Positions 43,940-53,185 are shown, numbered from the stretch's first letter. The stretch is 57,016 nucleotides of DNA from Pseudomonas sp. BMS12 (GCF_001592875.1 NZ_LSOF01000006.1:47323-104338); one strand, 5' to 3'. The notes: generated from the sequence alone by a model not told the origin. A program made the numbers and translations.

Positions 43940-46900
43940 GCATGCACCTCGTGAGCAATCGATTGGGCTTTGCGCGCTTCGCGTTTTTCCACGAAACCGC
44001 GGATCAGCACATAGAACACCGGTGTCAGCAGCAGGCCGAAGAAGGTCACGCCGATCATCCCGCTGAACACGGCCACGCCCATGGCATGGCGCATTTCCGC
44101 GCCGGCACCGGAGCTAAGTACCAGTGGCACCACCCCCATGATGAAGGCGATGGAGGTCATCAGGATCGGGCGCAGACGCAGGCGGCAGGCTTCCAGTACG
44201 GCGCTGACGCGGTCCAGGCCTTCCTCCTGTTTCTCCTTGGCGAACTCGACGATGAGGATGGCGTTCTTGCACGCCAGGCCCACCAGTACGATCAGGCCGA
44301 TCTGGGTGAAGATGTTGTTGTCGCCGCCGGAGATGATCACCCCGACGATGGCGGAGAACAGCACGGTCGGCACGATCAGGATCACCGCCAGCGGCAGGCT
44401 CCAGCTTTCGTACTGGGCAGCCAGCACCAGGAAGGCCAGCAGCACGCAGAGCGGGAAGATGAAGATCGCGGTATTGCCGGCCAGGATCTGCTGGTAGGTC
44501 AGGTCGGTCCACTCGAAGGTCATGCCGTTGGGCAGTTCGTCATTGAGCAGCTTGCTGATCGCCGCCTCGGCCTGGCCGGAGCTGTAGCCGGGCGCGGCCG
44601 CACCGTTGATCTCGGCGGTGATGAAGCCGTTGTAGTGCATCACCCGATCCGGACCGGAACTGTTGTCGACCTTGACGAAGGTGGACAGCGGCACCATTTC
44701 GCCACGGTTGTTGCGCACCTTGAGCTGACCGATCTGCTCCGGCTCCAGGCGGAACTGCTGCTCGGCCTGGACGTTGACCTGGTAGGTGCGACCGAAGCGG
44801 TTGAAGTCGTTGGCATACAGCGAACCCAGGTACACCTGCATGGTGTCGAAGATGTCGCTGATGGCAACGCCGTGGGTCTTGGCCTTCTCGCGGTCGATGG
44901 CGGCGTCGATCTGCGGCACGTTGACCTGGTAGCTGGTGAACAGCGACATCGGGTTCAGTTCCGGCAGCTGCCGCGCCTTGGCCAGGATGTTCTGGGTCTG
45001 CTTGTACAGCTCCTCGTAACCCAGGCTGCCGCGATCTTCCACCTGCAGGCGGAAGCCGCCGATGGTGCCCAGGCCGCGCACCGGTGGCGGCGGGAAGATG
45101 GCGATGTAGGCATCCTGGATCTCGGCGAACTGCTGGTTCAGCTCGGCGGCGATGGCCGCGGCGCTCATGCTCGGGTCCTTGCGGTCTTCGAAGGGCTTGA
45201 GCGGAGTGAACACGATGCCGCTGTTCGGGCTATTGGTAAAACCGTTGATCGACAGGCCGGGGAAGGCCACGGAGTTCTCCACGCCAGGGTGCTTGCCGGC
45301 GATGTCCGACATGCGCTTGATCACTGCCTCGGTACGGTCGAGGGTGGCGGCGTCCGGCAGCTGGGCGAAGGCCACCAGGTATTGCTTGTCCTGCGGCGGC
45401 ACGAAGCCGGCCGGAGTGCTGGCAAAGCCGAGATAGCCGAGTACCAGCAGGCCGCCATAGACGAACAGGGCGATGCCGCTGCCGCGCAACACGCGCTTCA
45501 CGGTGCCGACATAGCCATGGCTGGCCCGGTCGAACAGGCGGTTGAAGGGCGCGAACAGCCAGCCGCCGAACAGCTTGTCCAGCACTTTGGAGAAGCGGTC
45601 CTTGGGCGCGTGGTGGTCTTTCAGCAGCACGGCGGCCAGGGCCGGCGACAGGGTCAGCGAGTTGAAGGCCGAGATCACCGTGGAGATGGCGATGGTCAGC
45701 GCGAACTGCTGGTAGAACTGCCCGGTGAGGCCGGAGATGAACGCGGTCGGTACGAACACCGCGCACAGCACGAGTGCCGTGGCGACGATGGGGCCGGTCA
45801 CTTCCTTCATGGCCTGGCGAGTGGCTTCCACCGGCGTCTTGCCGAGGCCGATGTTACGTTCGACGTTCTCCACCACGACGATGGCGTCGTCCACCACGAT
45901 ACCGATGGCCAGCACCAGACCGAACAGCGACAGGGCGTTGAGCGAGAAGCCGAAGAGGTGCATCACGGCAAAGGTGCCGATCAGCGACACCGGCACGGCG
46001 GCCAGCGGGATGATCGAGGCGCGCCAAGTCTGCAGGAACAGGATCACCACCAGCACCACCAGCACGATGGCTTCGAGCAGGGTGTGCACCACCGCCTCGA
46101 TGGAGCCACGCACGAAGATGGTCGGGTCATAGACGATTTCGTAGTCCATGCCCTGCGGGAAGTTCTTCTTCAACTCGGCCATGCGCGAACGCACCGAGTC
46201 GGAGATGTCGATGGCGTTGGAGCCGGGACGCTGGAACACCGGGATGGCCACGGCCGGCTTGTTGTTGAGCAAGGAACGCAGGGCGTACTGGCTGGAACCC
46301 AGCTCGACGCGGGCAATGTCCTTCAGGCGGGTGATCTCGCCATCGTCACCGGCGCGGATGATGATGTTCTCGAACTCTTCCTCGCTGACCAGACGACCCT
46401 GGGTGTTGATCGACAGCTGGAAGCTGTTGCCGGCATCCGAAGGCGGCGCACCGAGCGAGCCTGCCGCGACCTGGCGGTTCTGCTCGCGAATGGCGGCGAC
46501 CACGTCGCTGGCGGTGAGGTTGCGCGAGGCAACCTTGTTCGGGTCCAGCCACACGCGCAGCGAGTAGTTGCCCATGCCGAACAGCTGCACGTCGCCCACG
46601 CCGTCCAGGCGCGCCAGCTCATCCTTGATGTTGAGCGCGGCGTAGTTGGACAGGTAGAGCATGTCGTAGCGATCGTCCGGCGACGTCAGGTGCACCACCA
46701 TGGTCAGGTCCGGCGAGGACTTGTCCACGGTCACGCCGAGGCGCTGCACTTCGGTCGGCAGAGTCGGCATGGTGCGGGTCACGCGGTTCTGCACCTGCAC
46801 CTGGGCGGTGTCCAGGTCAGTGCCGAGGGCGAAGGTGATGGTCAGGCTCAGCTTGCCGTCGTTGGTCGACTGCGACGACATGTAGAGCATGCCCTCGACA

Positions 46901-47118
46901 CCGACGATGGCCTGCTCCAGCGGCGAGGCCACGGTTTCACCGATGACCTTGGGATTGGCACCGGGGAAGTTGGCGCGCACCACCACGGTGGGCGGCACGA
47001 CTTCCGGGTATTCGCTGATCGGCAGCTGGAACAGCGAGATCGCCCCGGCGATCAGGATCAGCAGCGACAGCACGGCGGCGAAGATCGGCCGCTTGATGAA
47101 AAACTGGGAAAAATTCAT
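43936..47118 (-). CDS. mexF: RND efflux pump MexF
   Basis: A 1060-residue inner-membrane proton-driven exporter of the HAE1 class. Seen: the N-terminal FSQFFIKRPIFAAVLSLLI helix, QSTNDGKLSLTITF in the periplasmic pore domain, the proton-relay acidic pair in GIVVDDAIVVVENVERN (about 406-422), and GLACKNAILIVEFAKE near 945 with the conserved Lys. Length fits MexF rather than MexB. It lies 11 bp after mexE. In P. aeruginosa the MexEF-OprN pump exports chloramphenicol, fluoroquinolones, trimethoprim and quinolone-signal precursors. Confidence 0.94.
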   Translation of the reverse strand: MNFSQFFIKRPIFAAVLSLLILIAGAISLFQLPISEYPEVVPPTVVVRANFPGANPKVIGETVASPLEQAIVGVEGMLYMSSQSTNDGKLSLTITFALGTDLDTAQVQVQNRVTRTMPTLPTEVQRLGVTVDKSSPDLTMVVHLTSPDDRYDMLYLSNYAALNIKDELARLDGVGDVQLFGMGNYSLRVWLDPNKVASRNLTASDVVAAIREQNRQVAAGSLGAPPSDAGNSFQLSINTQGRLVSEEEFENIIIRAGDDGEITRLKDIARVELGSSQYALRSLLNNKPAVAIPVFQRPGSNAIDISDSVRSRMAELKKNFPQGMDYEIVYDPTIFVRGSIEAVVHTLLEAIVLVVLVVILFLQTWRASIIPLAAVPVSLIGTFAVMHLFGFSLNALSLFGLVLAIGIVVDDAIVVVENVERNIGLGKTPVEATRQAMKEVTGPIVATALVLCAVFVPTAFISGLTGQFYQQFALTIAISTVISAFNSLTLSPALAAVLLKDHHAPKDRFSKVLDKLFGGWLFAPFNRLFDRASHGYVGTVKRVLRGSGIALFVYGGLLVLGYLGFASTPAGFVPPQDKQYLVAFAQLPDAATLDRTEAVIKRMSDIAGKHPGVENSVAFPGLSINGFTNSPNSGIVFTPLKPFEDRKDPSMSAAAIAAELNQQFAEIQDAYIAIFPPPPVRGLGTIGGFRLQVEDRGSLGYEELYKQTQNILAKARQLPELNPMSLFTSYQVNVPQIDAAIDREKAKTHGVAISDIFDTMQVYLGSLYANDFNRFGRTYQVNVQAEQQFRLEPEQIGQLKVRNNRGEMVPLSTFVKVDNSSGPDRVMHYNGFITAEINGAAAPGYSSGQAEAAISKLLNDELPNGMTFEWTDLTYQQILAGNTAIFIFPLCVLLAFLVLAAQYESWSLPLAVILIVPTVLFSAIVGVIISGGDNNIFTQIGLIVLVGLACKNAILIVEFAKEKQEEGLDRVSAVLEACRLRLRPILMTSIAFIMGVVPLVLSSGAGAEMRHAMGVAVFSGMIGVTFFGLLLTPVFYVLIRGFVEKREARKAQSIAHEVHA

Positions 47119-47129
47119 GGCGTTCTACC

Positions 47130-48374
47130 TCAGCCGCGCGGTGCGGTGCGGGTGGGGGCTTGCTGATCGGCCACTTTCGGCGAATCACGGCTGTCCACGG
47201 CCTGACGCAGGCGCGCCAGCTGGGCCAGGGTGTCCTCGTCGGCCATGGGTACGCTCTGCGGGTCGACGGTGGCGCCAGGCATGGTGCGCTGCAGGCCGTT
47301 GACCACGATCTGCTCACCCTTGACCAGGCCGCTGCGCACGATGCGCAGGCCTTCCAGCTTCGGCCCCAGTTCGATGGCTCGGTATTGCACGGCGTTGTCC
47401 TTGTCGAGCACCAGGACGAACTTCTTGCCCAGGTCCGTGCCGACCGCTTCGTCCTTGATCAGCGCAGCGGGGTAGGTGCTGCTGCCGACCAGCTTGAGGC
47501 GGGCGTAAAGGCCGGGGGTATAGAAGCCTTCGCTGTTGTCGAACACGGCGCGACCACGGATGGTGCCGGTGCGCGGATTGACCTGGTTGTCGAGGAAGTC
47601 GAGGTGCCCCTGATGCGGGTGTCCCGTTTCGCTGGACAGGCCCAGGTATACCGGGCTGTCGCCGCGGGCATCACCACCGGACTTGCGGGCCAGCTCGACA
47701 TACTTGAGGAACACACGCTCGTCGGCGTCGAAGTAGGCGTAGACCTTGTCGGTGGAGACCACCGAGGTCAGCAGCGACTGGCCGGCGTTGACCAGGTTGC
47801 CCTCGGTAATCTCGGCACGGCTGACGCGGCCGTCGATCGGCGAGGTGATACGGGTGAAGCTGAGGTTGAGCTGGGCGTTGTCCAGTTCGGCCTGGGTAGC
47901 TGCGACGGCGGCTTGTGCCTCGGCGGCGGCGCTGGCGCGGGCATCGGCCAGTTCGGCGGAGATCGCGTTGCTCTGGCGCAGGCGCTCACCACGACGGGCT
48001 TCGCTGGCGGCGCGGGTCTGGCTGGCACGGGCCTGTTGCAGCTGCGCCTGCAGGCGCTTGACCTCGGCCTCGAACGGGCGCGGGTCGATCTGGAACAGCA
48101 GTTGGCCTTTCTTCACCAGGCTGCCTTCGTCGAAGGCAACCTTGTCGATGTAGCCGGACACGCGCGGACGCACTTCAACCGACTCGGGCGCCTCAAGGCG
48201 CCCGGTGAACTCGTCCCACTCGTTGATCGGCTGTTCGATCACTTCGGCAACGCTGACCTTGGCCGCAGGTGCCTGCTGGCTGGTTTCCTCGGCTTTGCCG
48301 CAGGCGCTCAAGACCAGAGCGGCGGCAACGGCCAGGGGAAAGCGCCAGGAAAGAAGATTGTTTGACTGTTCCAT
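47130..48374 (-). CDS. mexE: RND efflux membrane fusion lipoprotein MexE
   Basis: Periplasmic adaptor of the MexEF-OprN pump. The 414-residue lipoprotein has signal peptide ending SAC with lipidated Cys25. The lipoyl domain contains EVRPRVSGYIDKVAFDEGS (about 67-85), with a long alpha hairpin (about 100-170), then LNLSFTRITSPIDGRVSRAE and a beta-barrel. Its upstream region holds inverted ACTATCA motifs shared with mexS (48455-48499). Expression is expected to depend on MexT. Confidence 0.93.
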   Translation of the reverse strand: MEQSNNLLSWRFPLAVAAALVLSACGKAEETSQQAPAAKVSVAEVIEQPINEWDEFTGRLEAPESVEVRPRVSGYIDKVAFDEGSLVKKGQLLFQIDPRPFEAEVKRLQAQLQQARASQTRAASEARRGERLRQSNAISAELADARASAAAEAQAAVAATQAELDNAQLNLSFTRITSPIDGRVSRAEITEGNLVNAGQSLLTSVVSTDKVYAYFDADERVFLKYVELARKSGGDARGDSPVYLGLSSETGHPHQGHLDFLDNQVNPRTGTIRGRAVFDNSEGFYTPGLYARLKLVGSSTYPAALIKDEAVGTDLGKKFVLVLDKDNAVQYRAIELGPKLEGLRIVRSGLVKGEQIVVNGLQRTMPGATVDPQSVPMADEDTLAQLARLRQAVDSRDSPKVADQQAPTRTAPRG

Positions 48375-48454
48375 GAGTGACTCCGCCAGTCGGATTTGGG
48401 AATGGGCGGAGTCTGCTGGGACGAGTTTGATGAGACGAATCGAACAATCCGAAG

Positions 48455-48499
48455 ATGACTATCATCCGGAATGATGATTGCGGCGGTTGCGTTGATAGT
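48455..48499. promoter_or_regulatory. candidate MexT site upstream of mexE
   Basis: Minus-strand sequence fits the published nod-box spacing ATCA-N5-x6-N4-x5: ATCA-N5-CCGGAT-N4-GTCAT (48455-48478), though with only partial base matches to GTCGAT and ACYAT. TGACTATCA at 48457-48465 (plus) and TGATAGT at 48493-48499 form an inverted pair. It sits 83-125 bp before the mexE start. Confidence 0.6.
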
Positions 48500-48532
48500 T
48501 GCGGTAAGGCCCGGCGTAGAGCCTCTGTCGAA

Positions 48533-49450
48533 TCACTCCAGGCTGTCGGGGTCGCCGCAGAACATCTGGATGCGCGAGCGTAGCCAGCGTTCGGCCGGAT
48601 CGTTGTCCTGGGCGCCGCGCCAGGCCATGTGCAACTCGAACGTGCGCGAGGGCACGGGCAGCTCTTCGGCGCGCAAACCACCAGCAGCGGTCAGGGCGGC
48701 AGCGGTGTAGTCCGGCACGGTGGCCAGGATATCTGTGCCGGCGAGCAGCGTACCCAGGCCGTTGAATTGCGGCACAGCCAGGACCACGCGGCGCTTGCGT
48801 TCGAGCTTCTCCAGCGCGTCGTCGATAAAGCCGGTGAGGTCGCCGGCGAAGGACACCAGGGCGTGCGGGCGGGCACAGAAGTCGTCGAGGCTGACCGCCC
48901 CTGGGGCGCTATCGGCGCGCAACAGCTTGGGTTTGCTGCGGCGCAGGACCTTGCGCTTGGCGTTGGCCGGCAGTTCTTCGGTGTAGCCGACACCCACGGA
49001 GATCTCCCCGGAGGCCAGCAGGTTGGGCATCAGCAGGTAGTTGGCGCGGCGTATCACCAGCACCACGCCGGGGGCCTCGCCACGCAAGCGCCGTAGCAAA
49101 GGCGGCAGCAGGGCGAACTCCACGTCATCGGACAGGCCGATGCGGAACACCGCATTGCTGGTCGCCGGGTCGAAGTCGGTGGCGCGGCTGACGGCGGTGG
49201 AGATGGAGTCCAGTGCCGGGGAGAGCAGGGCGAAGATCTCGGTGGCCCGCGCGGTCGGCTCCATGGTGCGCCCGGTACGCACGAACAGCGGATCGTCGAA
49301 CAGACTACGCAGGCGGGCGAGGGCGGCACTGATGGCGGGCTGGCCGAGGAACAGCTTTTCCGCCGCGCGGGTCACGCTGCGCTCGTGCATCAGCGTTTCA
49401 AACACGATCAACAGGTTGAGATCGACACGGCGCAGGTCGTTGCGGTTCAT
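48533..49450 (-). CDS. mexT: LysR-family activator MexT
   Basis: A 305-residue LysR-type activator of mexEF-oprN and mexS. ATG 49448-49450 begins MNRNDLRRVDLNLLIVFETL, a very characteristic MexT N-terminus. The helix-turn-helix is at about 21-50 (SVTRAAEKLFLGQPAISAALARLRS), then the DDPLFVRTGRTMEPT linker and an effector domain containing VPQFNGLGTLLAGTDILATV. An in-frame ATG at about 49555 could give a 340-residue form, similar to the longer P. aeruginosa annotation, but has no good ribosome-binding site. No truncation or 8-bp duplication is visible, so it appears intact. Confidence 0.94.
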   Translation of the reverse strand: MNRNDLRRVDLNLLIVFETLMHERSVTRAAEKLFLGQPAISAALARLRSLFDDPLFVRTGRTMEPTARATEIFALLSPALDSISTAVSRATDFDPATSNAVFRIGLSDDVEFALLPPLLRRLRGEAPGVVLVIRRANYLLMPNLLASGEISVGVGYTEELPANAKRKVLRRSKPKLLRADSAPGAVSLDDFCARPHALVSFAGDLTGFIDDALEKLERKRRVVLAVPQFNGLGTLLAGTDILATVPDYTAAALTAAGGLRAEELPVPSRTFELHMAWRGAQDNDPAERWLRSRIQMFCGDPDSLE

Positions 49451-49559
49451 GTTCCAGCTTCCATCCGGGAGTTCGTGAAAGGTGCGTGCGCGAGCGGCTG
49501 GCGTCAAGTCTGCGGCACTGTTCGAGTTGAACCTGCAGGTTTCCGGATCATCCATATTT

Positions 49560-49574
49560 ATGGTGACTATCAAT
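49560..49574. promoter_or_regulatory. candidate MexT site upstream of mexS
   Basis: Minus strand ATTGAT-AGTC-ACCAT fits the GTCGAT-N4-ACYAT half of the MexT box (4 of 6 and 5 of 5). It carries TGACTATCA, the same 9-mer as before mexE. It is about 75 bp upstream of mexS. Confidence 0.55.
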
Positions 49575-49646
49575 GGCGGCGGGTAGTTTTGCCGGGAAAG
49601 CCCGTATAGAGTCCGTGGCCATAGCAATATGAAGGCGAGGTGTTCG

Positions 49647-50669
49647 ATGTCCCGCATGATCCGTTTCCACCAGTTCGGCGATGCCAGTGTGCTGCGCCTG
49701 GATGAGGTGCCGACCCCGAAACCCGGTCACGGCGAAGTACTGGTGCGTACCCAGGCTCTCGGCGTGGGCTGGCGCGATGTGTTGTGGCGCCAGAACCTGG
49801 CCCCTGACCAACCGGCGCAGTTGCCGGCGGGTGTCGGTTTCGAGCTGGCCGGCGTGGTCGAGGCCGTCGGCCCGGGCGTCGAGGATCTCGCGGCCGGCGT
49901 GGCAGTGGCCAGCTTCCCGGCTTTCAGCCCCAACCAGTATCCGGCCTGGGGCGACCTGGTGCTGATGCCGCGCAGTGCGCTGACTCGTTATCCCGAAGTG
50001 CTCAGCCCGCAGGAAGCGGCCGTGCACTACACCCCCTACCTGCTGGCCTATTTTGCCCTGGTCGAACTGGCCGAGGTGCAGCCGGGCCAGCGCGTGCTGG
50101 TCACCGAAGCCGCGCATTGTCTGGCGCCGCAGGCGGTACAGATGGCCAAGGCACTGGGCGCCACGGTGATCGCCGCGACCAGCGAAGGTGAAACCCGCAG
50201 CTACCTGCGTGAACTGGGTGCGGACAAGGTGATCGACACCGAGGAACAGGATCTGGTGCTGGAAGTGGAGCGTTTCACCGACGGCAAAGGCGTGGAAGTC
50301 GTGATGGATCAGTGCGCTGGCCCGCAGATGAAGCTGCTCGGCGACGTGGCTGCAACCCGTGGCAAGCTGATCATCTATGGCGTCAACGGCGGCAACGACG
50401 CCGCTTTCCCGGCCTGCGCCGCGTTCAAGAAACACCTGCAGTTCTTCCGCCACTGCTTGATGGACTTCACCGGGCAACCCGAGCTCGGCCTGGAGCGTGA
50501 TGAGGCGGCAGTCCAGCGTGCGCTGACCCGCATCAATCAGATGACCGCAGATCGCCTGCTCAAGCCGACCATTGCCAAGACGTTTGCGTTCGATGACTTC
50601 ATCGCCGCCAACCAGTTCATGGAAACCTGCCCGGCCGGTGGTCGTGTAGTGATGACGCTTACCCCTTAA
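49647..50669 (+). CDS. mexS: zinc-independent-type oxidoreductase MexS (quinone oxidoreductase family)
   Basis: A 340-residue MDR-superfamily protein with an NAD(P)H-binding Rossmann domain. ATG 49647 has a GAGG box seven bases upstream, and the start MSRMIRFHQFGDASVLRL matches MexS; earlier in-frame ATGs are rejected. Seen: GVGWRDVLWRQNLAP near 35, GVGFELAGVVEAVG near 60, and the dinucleotide region VTEAAHCLAPQAVQMAKALGA near 155 (the usual GAGG motif is altered). In P. aeruginosa loss of MexS triggers MexT and the MexEF-OprN pump. It is divergent from mexT. The protein appears intact. Confidence 0.92.
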   Translation: MSRMIRFHQFGDASVLRLDEVPTPKPGHGEVLVRTQALGVGWRDVLWRQNLAPDQPAQLPAGVGFELAGVVEAVGPGVEDLAAGVAVASFPAFSPNQYPAWGDLVLMPRSALTRYPEVLSPQEAAVHYTPYLLAYFALVELAEVQPGQRVLVTEAAHCLAPQAVQMAKALGATVIAATSEGETRSYLRELGADKVIDTEEQDLVLEVERFTDGKGVEVVMDQCAGPQMKLLGDVAATRGKLIIYGVNGGNDAAFPACAAFKKHLQFFRHCLMDFTGQPELGLERDEAAVQRALTRINQMTADRLLKPTIAKTFAFDDFIAANQFMETCPAGGRVVMTLTP

Positions 50670-50687
50670 CCGGGGTGCTGCTGGCAG

Positions 50688-50716
50688 AACGCCGCCTCCG
50701 GGCGGCGTTTGTGTTT
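50688..50716 (+). terminator. intrinsic terminator after mexS
   Basis: AACGCCGCC-TCCG-GGCGGCGTT followed by TGTGTTT, 19 bp after the mexS stop. Confidence 0.88.
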
Positions 50717-50744
50717 CTGCCGATAATTCGACTGCAATGCTTGT

Positions 50745-50763
50745 AATGATAAATATTATCATT
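50745..50763 (+). promoter_or_regulatory. Fur box upstream of the ECF sigma gene
   Basis: AATGATAAATATTATCATT is a near-perfect palindrome of the NATWAT type and closely matches the 19-bp Fur consensus. It lies 36 bp before the sigma factor ATG. Iron repression of the cluster's master gene is the likely result. Confidence 0.9.
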
Positions 50764-50798
50764 AAGATGCGCATCACGTTGCAGCCGAGGATCGGGCT

Positions 50799-51365
50799 AT
50801 GGGAACGTTTCATCGTTGGGGGGAGCCTGCCGGCATGCCGGTATGCCTGGCCTCCGACACCAGGAACAACGGGCTGGAAAGTCTTTACGCCGGCCACCGC
50901 CGCGTGCTGATCGACGCGGCCAAGAGCGTGCTCGGCTGCCGTGCCCGTGCTGAAGACGTGGTGCACGACGCCTTTCTCAAGCTGTGGGAGAGCGGCGACC
51001 GTCACGCCATCGACGACCCATTGCGCTACCTGTTCCGCATGGTGCGCAACCTGTCCATCGACCGCCTGCGCCGCCAGGCGCTGGAAGGGCGCTACAGTGC
51101 CGACGAGGAGCTGCTCGACGAGCTGCCTGCGCCGCAATCCGGCCCTGAGCAGCGCGCCATCGGCCAGCTGGAATGGCAGCGCTTGCAGCATGCCCTTGGC
51201 GAACTGCCCGAGCGTACTCGCACCGTCTTCACCATGAGCCAGCTGGAAGGCTATAGCCAGCGCGAGGTGGCCGCCCATCTCAGCGCCTCGCCGACCCTGG
51301 TGCATTTCCTCCTGCGCGATGCCCTCAAGCACTGCCGCAACCGCCTCGAATCCGCGGCGGCCTGA
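50799..51365 (+). CDS. PvdS-like iron-starvation ECF sigma factor
   Basis: A 188-residue sigma70-family ECF sigma factor. Region 2 includes CRARAEDVVHDAFLKLWES and YLFRMVRNLSIDRLRRQAL. Region 4 includes ELPERTRTVFTMSQLEGYSQREVAAHLSASPTLV. The C-terminal SPTLVHFLLRDALKHCRN closely follows PvdS (SPTLVNFMIRDALVHC, from memory). No FecR-type anti-sigma gene is adjacent in the window. A Fur box precedes it and a PvdS-type promoter element lies before the mbtH gene, so it probably turns on the siderophore genes when iron is low. The ATG has a GAGGATC box; a later in-frame ATG at 50835 is possible. Confidence 0.86.
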   Translation: MGTFHRWGEPAGMPVCLASDTRNNGLESLYAGHRRVLIDAAKSVLGCRARAEDVVHDAFLKLWESGDRHAIDDPLRYLFRMVRNLSIDRLRRQALEGRYSADEELLDELPAPQSGPEQRAIGQLEWQRLQHALGELPERTRTVFTMSQLEGYSQREVAAHLSASPTLVHFLLRDALKHCRNRLESAAA

Positions 51366-51389
51366 CGCCTGCGCCGCTCTGGACCCGAC

Positions 51390-53060
51390 ATGAAACTGCT
51401 CAAGCTGCTGTTCCGTGACAACCGCCTGCCGCTCTCCGGCATCGTTCTGCTCAGCCTGTGCAGCGCGATCCTCAGCGTCGGCGTGATCGCCTTCATCAAC
51501 CTGCGTCTGATTCGCCTCGAAGGCGAGCTGGGCACGGCCCTGGCCAGCTTCCTCGGTCTGCTGGCATTGCTGCTGCTGTGTGCAGGGGCAGGGCAGATCG
51601 CCCTGCACACCCTCGGCCACCGCTTCGTCTACCGCCTGCGCCGCAGCCTGGTACGCCGTGTGCTGGACACCGATATCGAGCGTCTGGAGCAGATCGGCGG
51701 AGCGCGCATCCTCGCCAGCCTGTCCAGCGACATCCGCAACATCACCATCGCCTTCGTCTATATGCCGGAGCTGGTCTACGGCCTGATCCTCAGCGCGGCG
51801 GCCTTCAGCTATCTGGCTTGGCTGTCGCCGGCGCTGTTCGGCATCACCGCTGCCTGGTTGGGGTTGACCCTGCTGGTCGGCTGGTTCTTCGTCGGCAAGG
51901 TCAACCAGCACATTCGCCTGCTGCGTGAGGCCGAGGACCGCCTGTACCAGGACTACCAGGCGATCATCGACGGTCGCAAGGAACTGGCGCTAAACCGCGA
52001 CCGCGCGCGGCGCCTGTATGACGAGGAGTTCGACCGCGACGCCCGTGCCTATCGTGACAATGTCACCCGCGCCGACATCTTCAATGGCCTGGCCGGCAAC
52101 TGGGCCAACTGCATGGTGCTGGGTAGCATCGGCATCCTGTTCTTCTGCGCCAGCGGCCTGGGTTGGGCTTCCGGCGAGGTTGCGGCCACCTTTGCCCTGA
52201 CGGTGCTGTTCCTGCGTGCGCCCATGGTCGCCACGGTCGCAGCGCTACCCAGCCTGCTGGCTGCGCGCATCTCCCTGGACAAGCTGGAGACCCTGGAGCT
52301 GGCACCAGAAACCGCCGAGATTGCCGGTGTGAATGCCCTGGGCGCCTGGCAGAGCCTGCGCCTGGCAGGTGTCGAGTACCGCTACCCGGGCGAGGGCGAC
52401 GAGGCCGGTTTCGATGTCGGTCCCATCGACCTGGAGCTGCGCCGCGGCGAGCTGGTGTTCCTGGTGGGCGGCAACGGCAGCGGCAAGTCGACCCTGGCGC
52501 GCCTGCTCACCGGCCTGCATCGCCCGGCCGCCGGTGAGATCCAGCTGGATGGTCGCGCGGTTGAGGCGCACGAATGGCAGGCCTATCGCCAGCTGTTCGC
52601 CAGCGTATTCACCGACTTCCACCTGTTCGCCCGCCTGCTCGGCCCGGCCGGTGGCGAGGTGGAGGAGCTGCTGGTAGGCAACTGGCTGGAACGCCTGCGC
52701 CTGCGTCACAAGGTGCGTTTCGCCGAGGGTCGCCTGGCCGATACACGCTTCTCCCAGGGCCAGCGCAAACGCCTGGCGCTGATGCTGGCGATGCTCGAGG
52801 ACCGCGACATCCTGATCCTCGACGAGTGGGCCGCTGACCAGGACCCGCTGTTCCGTCGCCTGTTCTACCGCGAGCTGCTGCCGCAGCTCAAAGCGGCCGG
52901 CAAGACCATCGTCGCCATCACCCACGACGACCATTACTTCGACCAGGCTGACCGCCTGCTGAAGATGGATGGTGGCCGCTTGCTGGAGCTGACCGGCGCC
53001 GAGCGTGAGCGCGCCACCCAGGATGCGGTGCGCGAGATCGGCGGCTCCATCCCGGCATAA
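51390..53060 (+). CDS. cyclic-peptide ABC exporter, PvdE/SyrD-like
   Basis: A 556-residue half-size ABC exporter. The N-terminal membrane domain (about 1-290) has about six helices, followed by the ATPase (about 320-545). Motifs: Walker A GGNGSGKST (about 362-370), signature FSQGQRKRLAL (about 451-461), Walker B ILILDEWAADQD and the H-loop ITHDDHYF. The shortened membrane domain and the FSQGQRKR signature are typical of the cyclic peptide transporter family, which moves siderophore precursors to the periplasm (PvdE). Follows the sigma gene by 24 bp. Confidence 0.87.
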   Translation: MKLLKLLFRDNRLPLSGIVLLSLCSAILSVGVIAFINLRLIRLEGELGTALASFLGLLALLLLCAGAGQIALHTLGHRFVYRLRRSLVRRVLDTDIERLEQIGGARILASLSSDIRNITIAFVYMPELVYGLILSAAAFSYLAWLSPALFGITAAWLGLTLLVGWFFVGKVNQHIRLLREAEDRLYQDYQAIIDGRKELALNRDRARRLYDEEFDRDARAYRDNVTRADIFNGLAGNWANCMVLGSIGILFFCASGLGWASGEVAATFALTVLFLRAPMVATVAALPSLLAARISLDKLETLELAPETAEIAGVNALGAWQSLRLAGVEYRYPGEGDEAGFDVGPIDLELRRGELVFLVGGNGSGKSTLARLLTGLHRPAAGEIQLDGRAVEAHEWQAYRQLFASVFTDFHLFARLLGPAGGEVEELLVGNWLERLRLRHKVRFAEGRLADTRFSQGQRKRLALMLAMLEDRDILILDEWAADQDPLFRRLFYRELLPQLKAAGKTIVAITHDDHYFDQADRLLKMDGGRLLELTGAERERATQDAVREIGGSIPA

Positions 53061-53127
53061 ATCCTTCGCGCTGGAGACAGCCTCGCTTGGAGGCGGTCTC
53101 GTCACATCCGCGAAATGGAATTAAATG

Positions 53128-53151
53128 AAAATTATTCGCAGCTTCGCGCGT
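53128..53151 (+). promoter_or_regulatory. candidate PvdS-type iron-starvation promoter element
   Basis: AAAAT-N16-CGT, one mismatch from the PvdS consensus TAAAT-N16-CGT with correct spacing, 35 bp before the mbtH start. A weak Fur-like half site overlaps it. Confidence 0.5.
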
Positions 53152-53185
53152 CTTTAAGTCGTGCAAATCAATCCGAGGTAATCCC

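Noticed and set aside
43942..47166. 1074-codon plus-strand frame opposite mexF
   Set aside because: His/Asp/Gln-rich antisense frame with no domain; mexF is unmistakable on the other strand.
49548..51911. 787-codon minus-strand frame across mexS and the sigma gene
   Set aside because: Covers several conserved plus-strand genes and their promoters.
53123..53151. TAAAT at 53122-53126 as the PvdS -35 element
   Set aside because: Its distance to CGT is 22 bp, too long; AAAAT at 53128 gives the correct 16-bp spacing.
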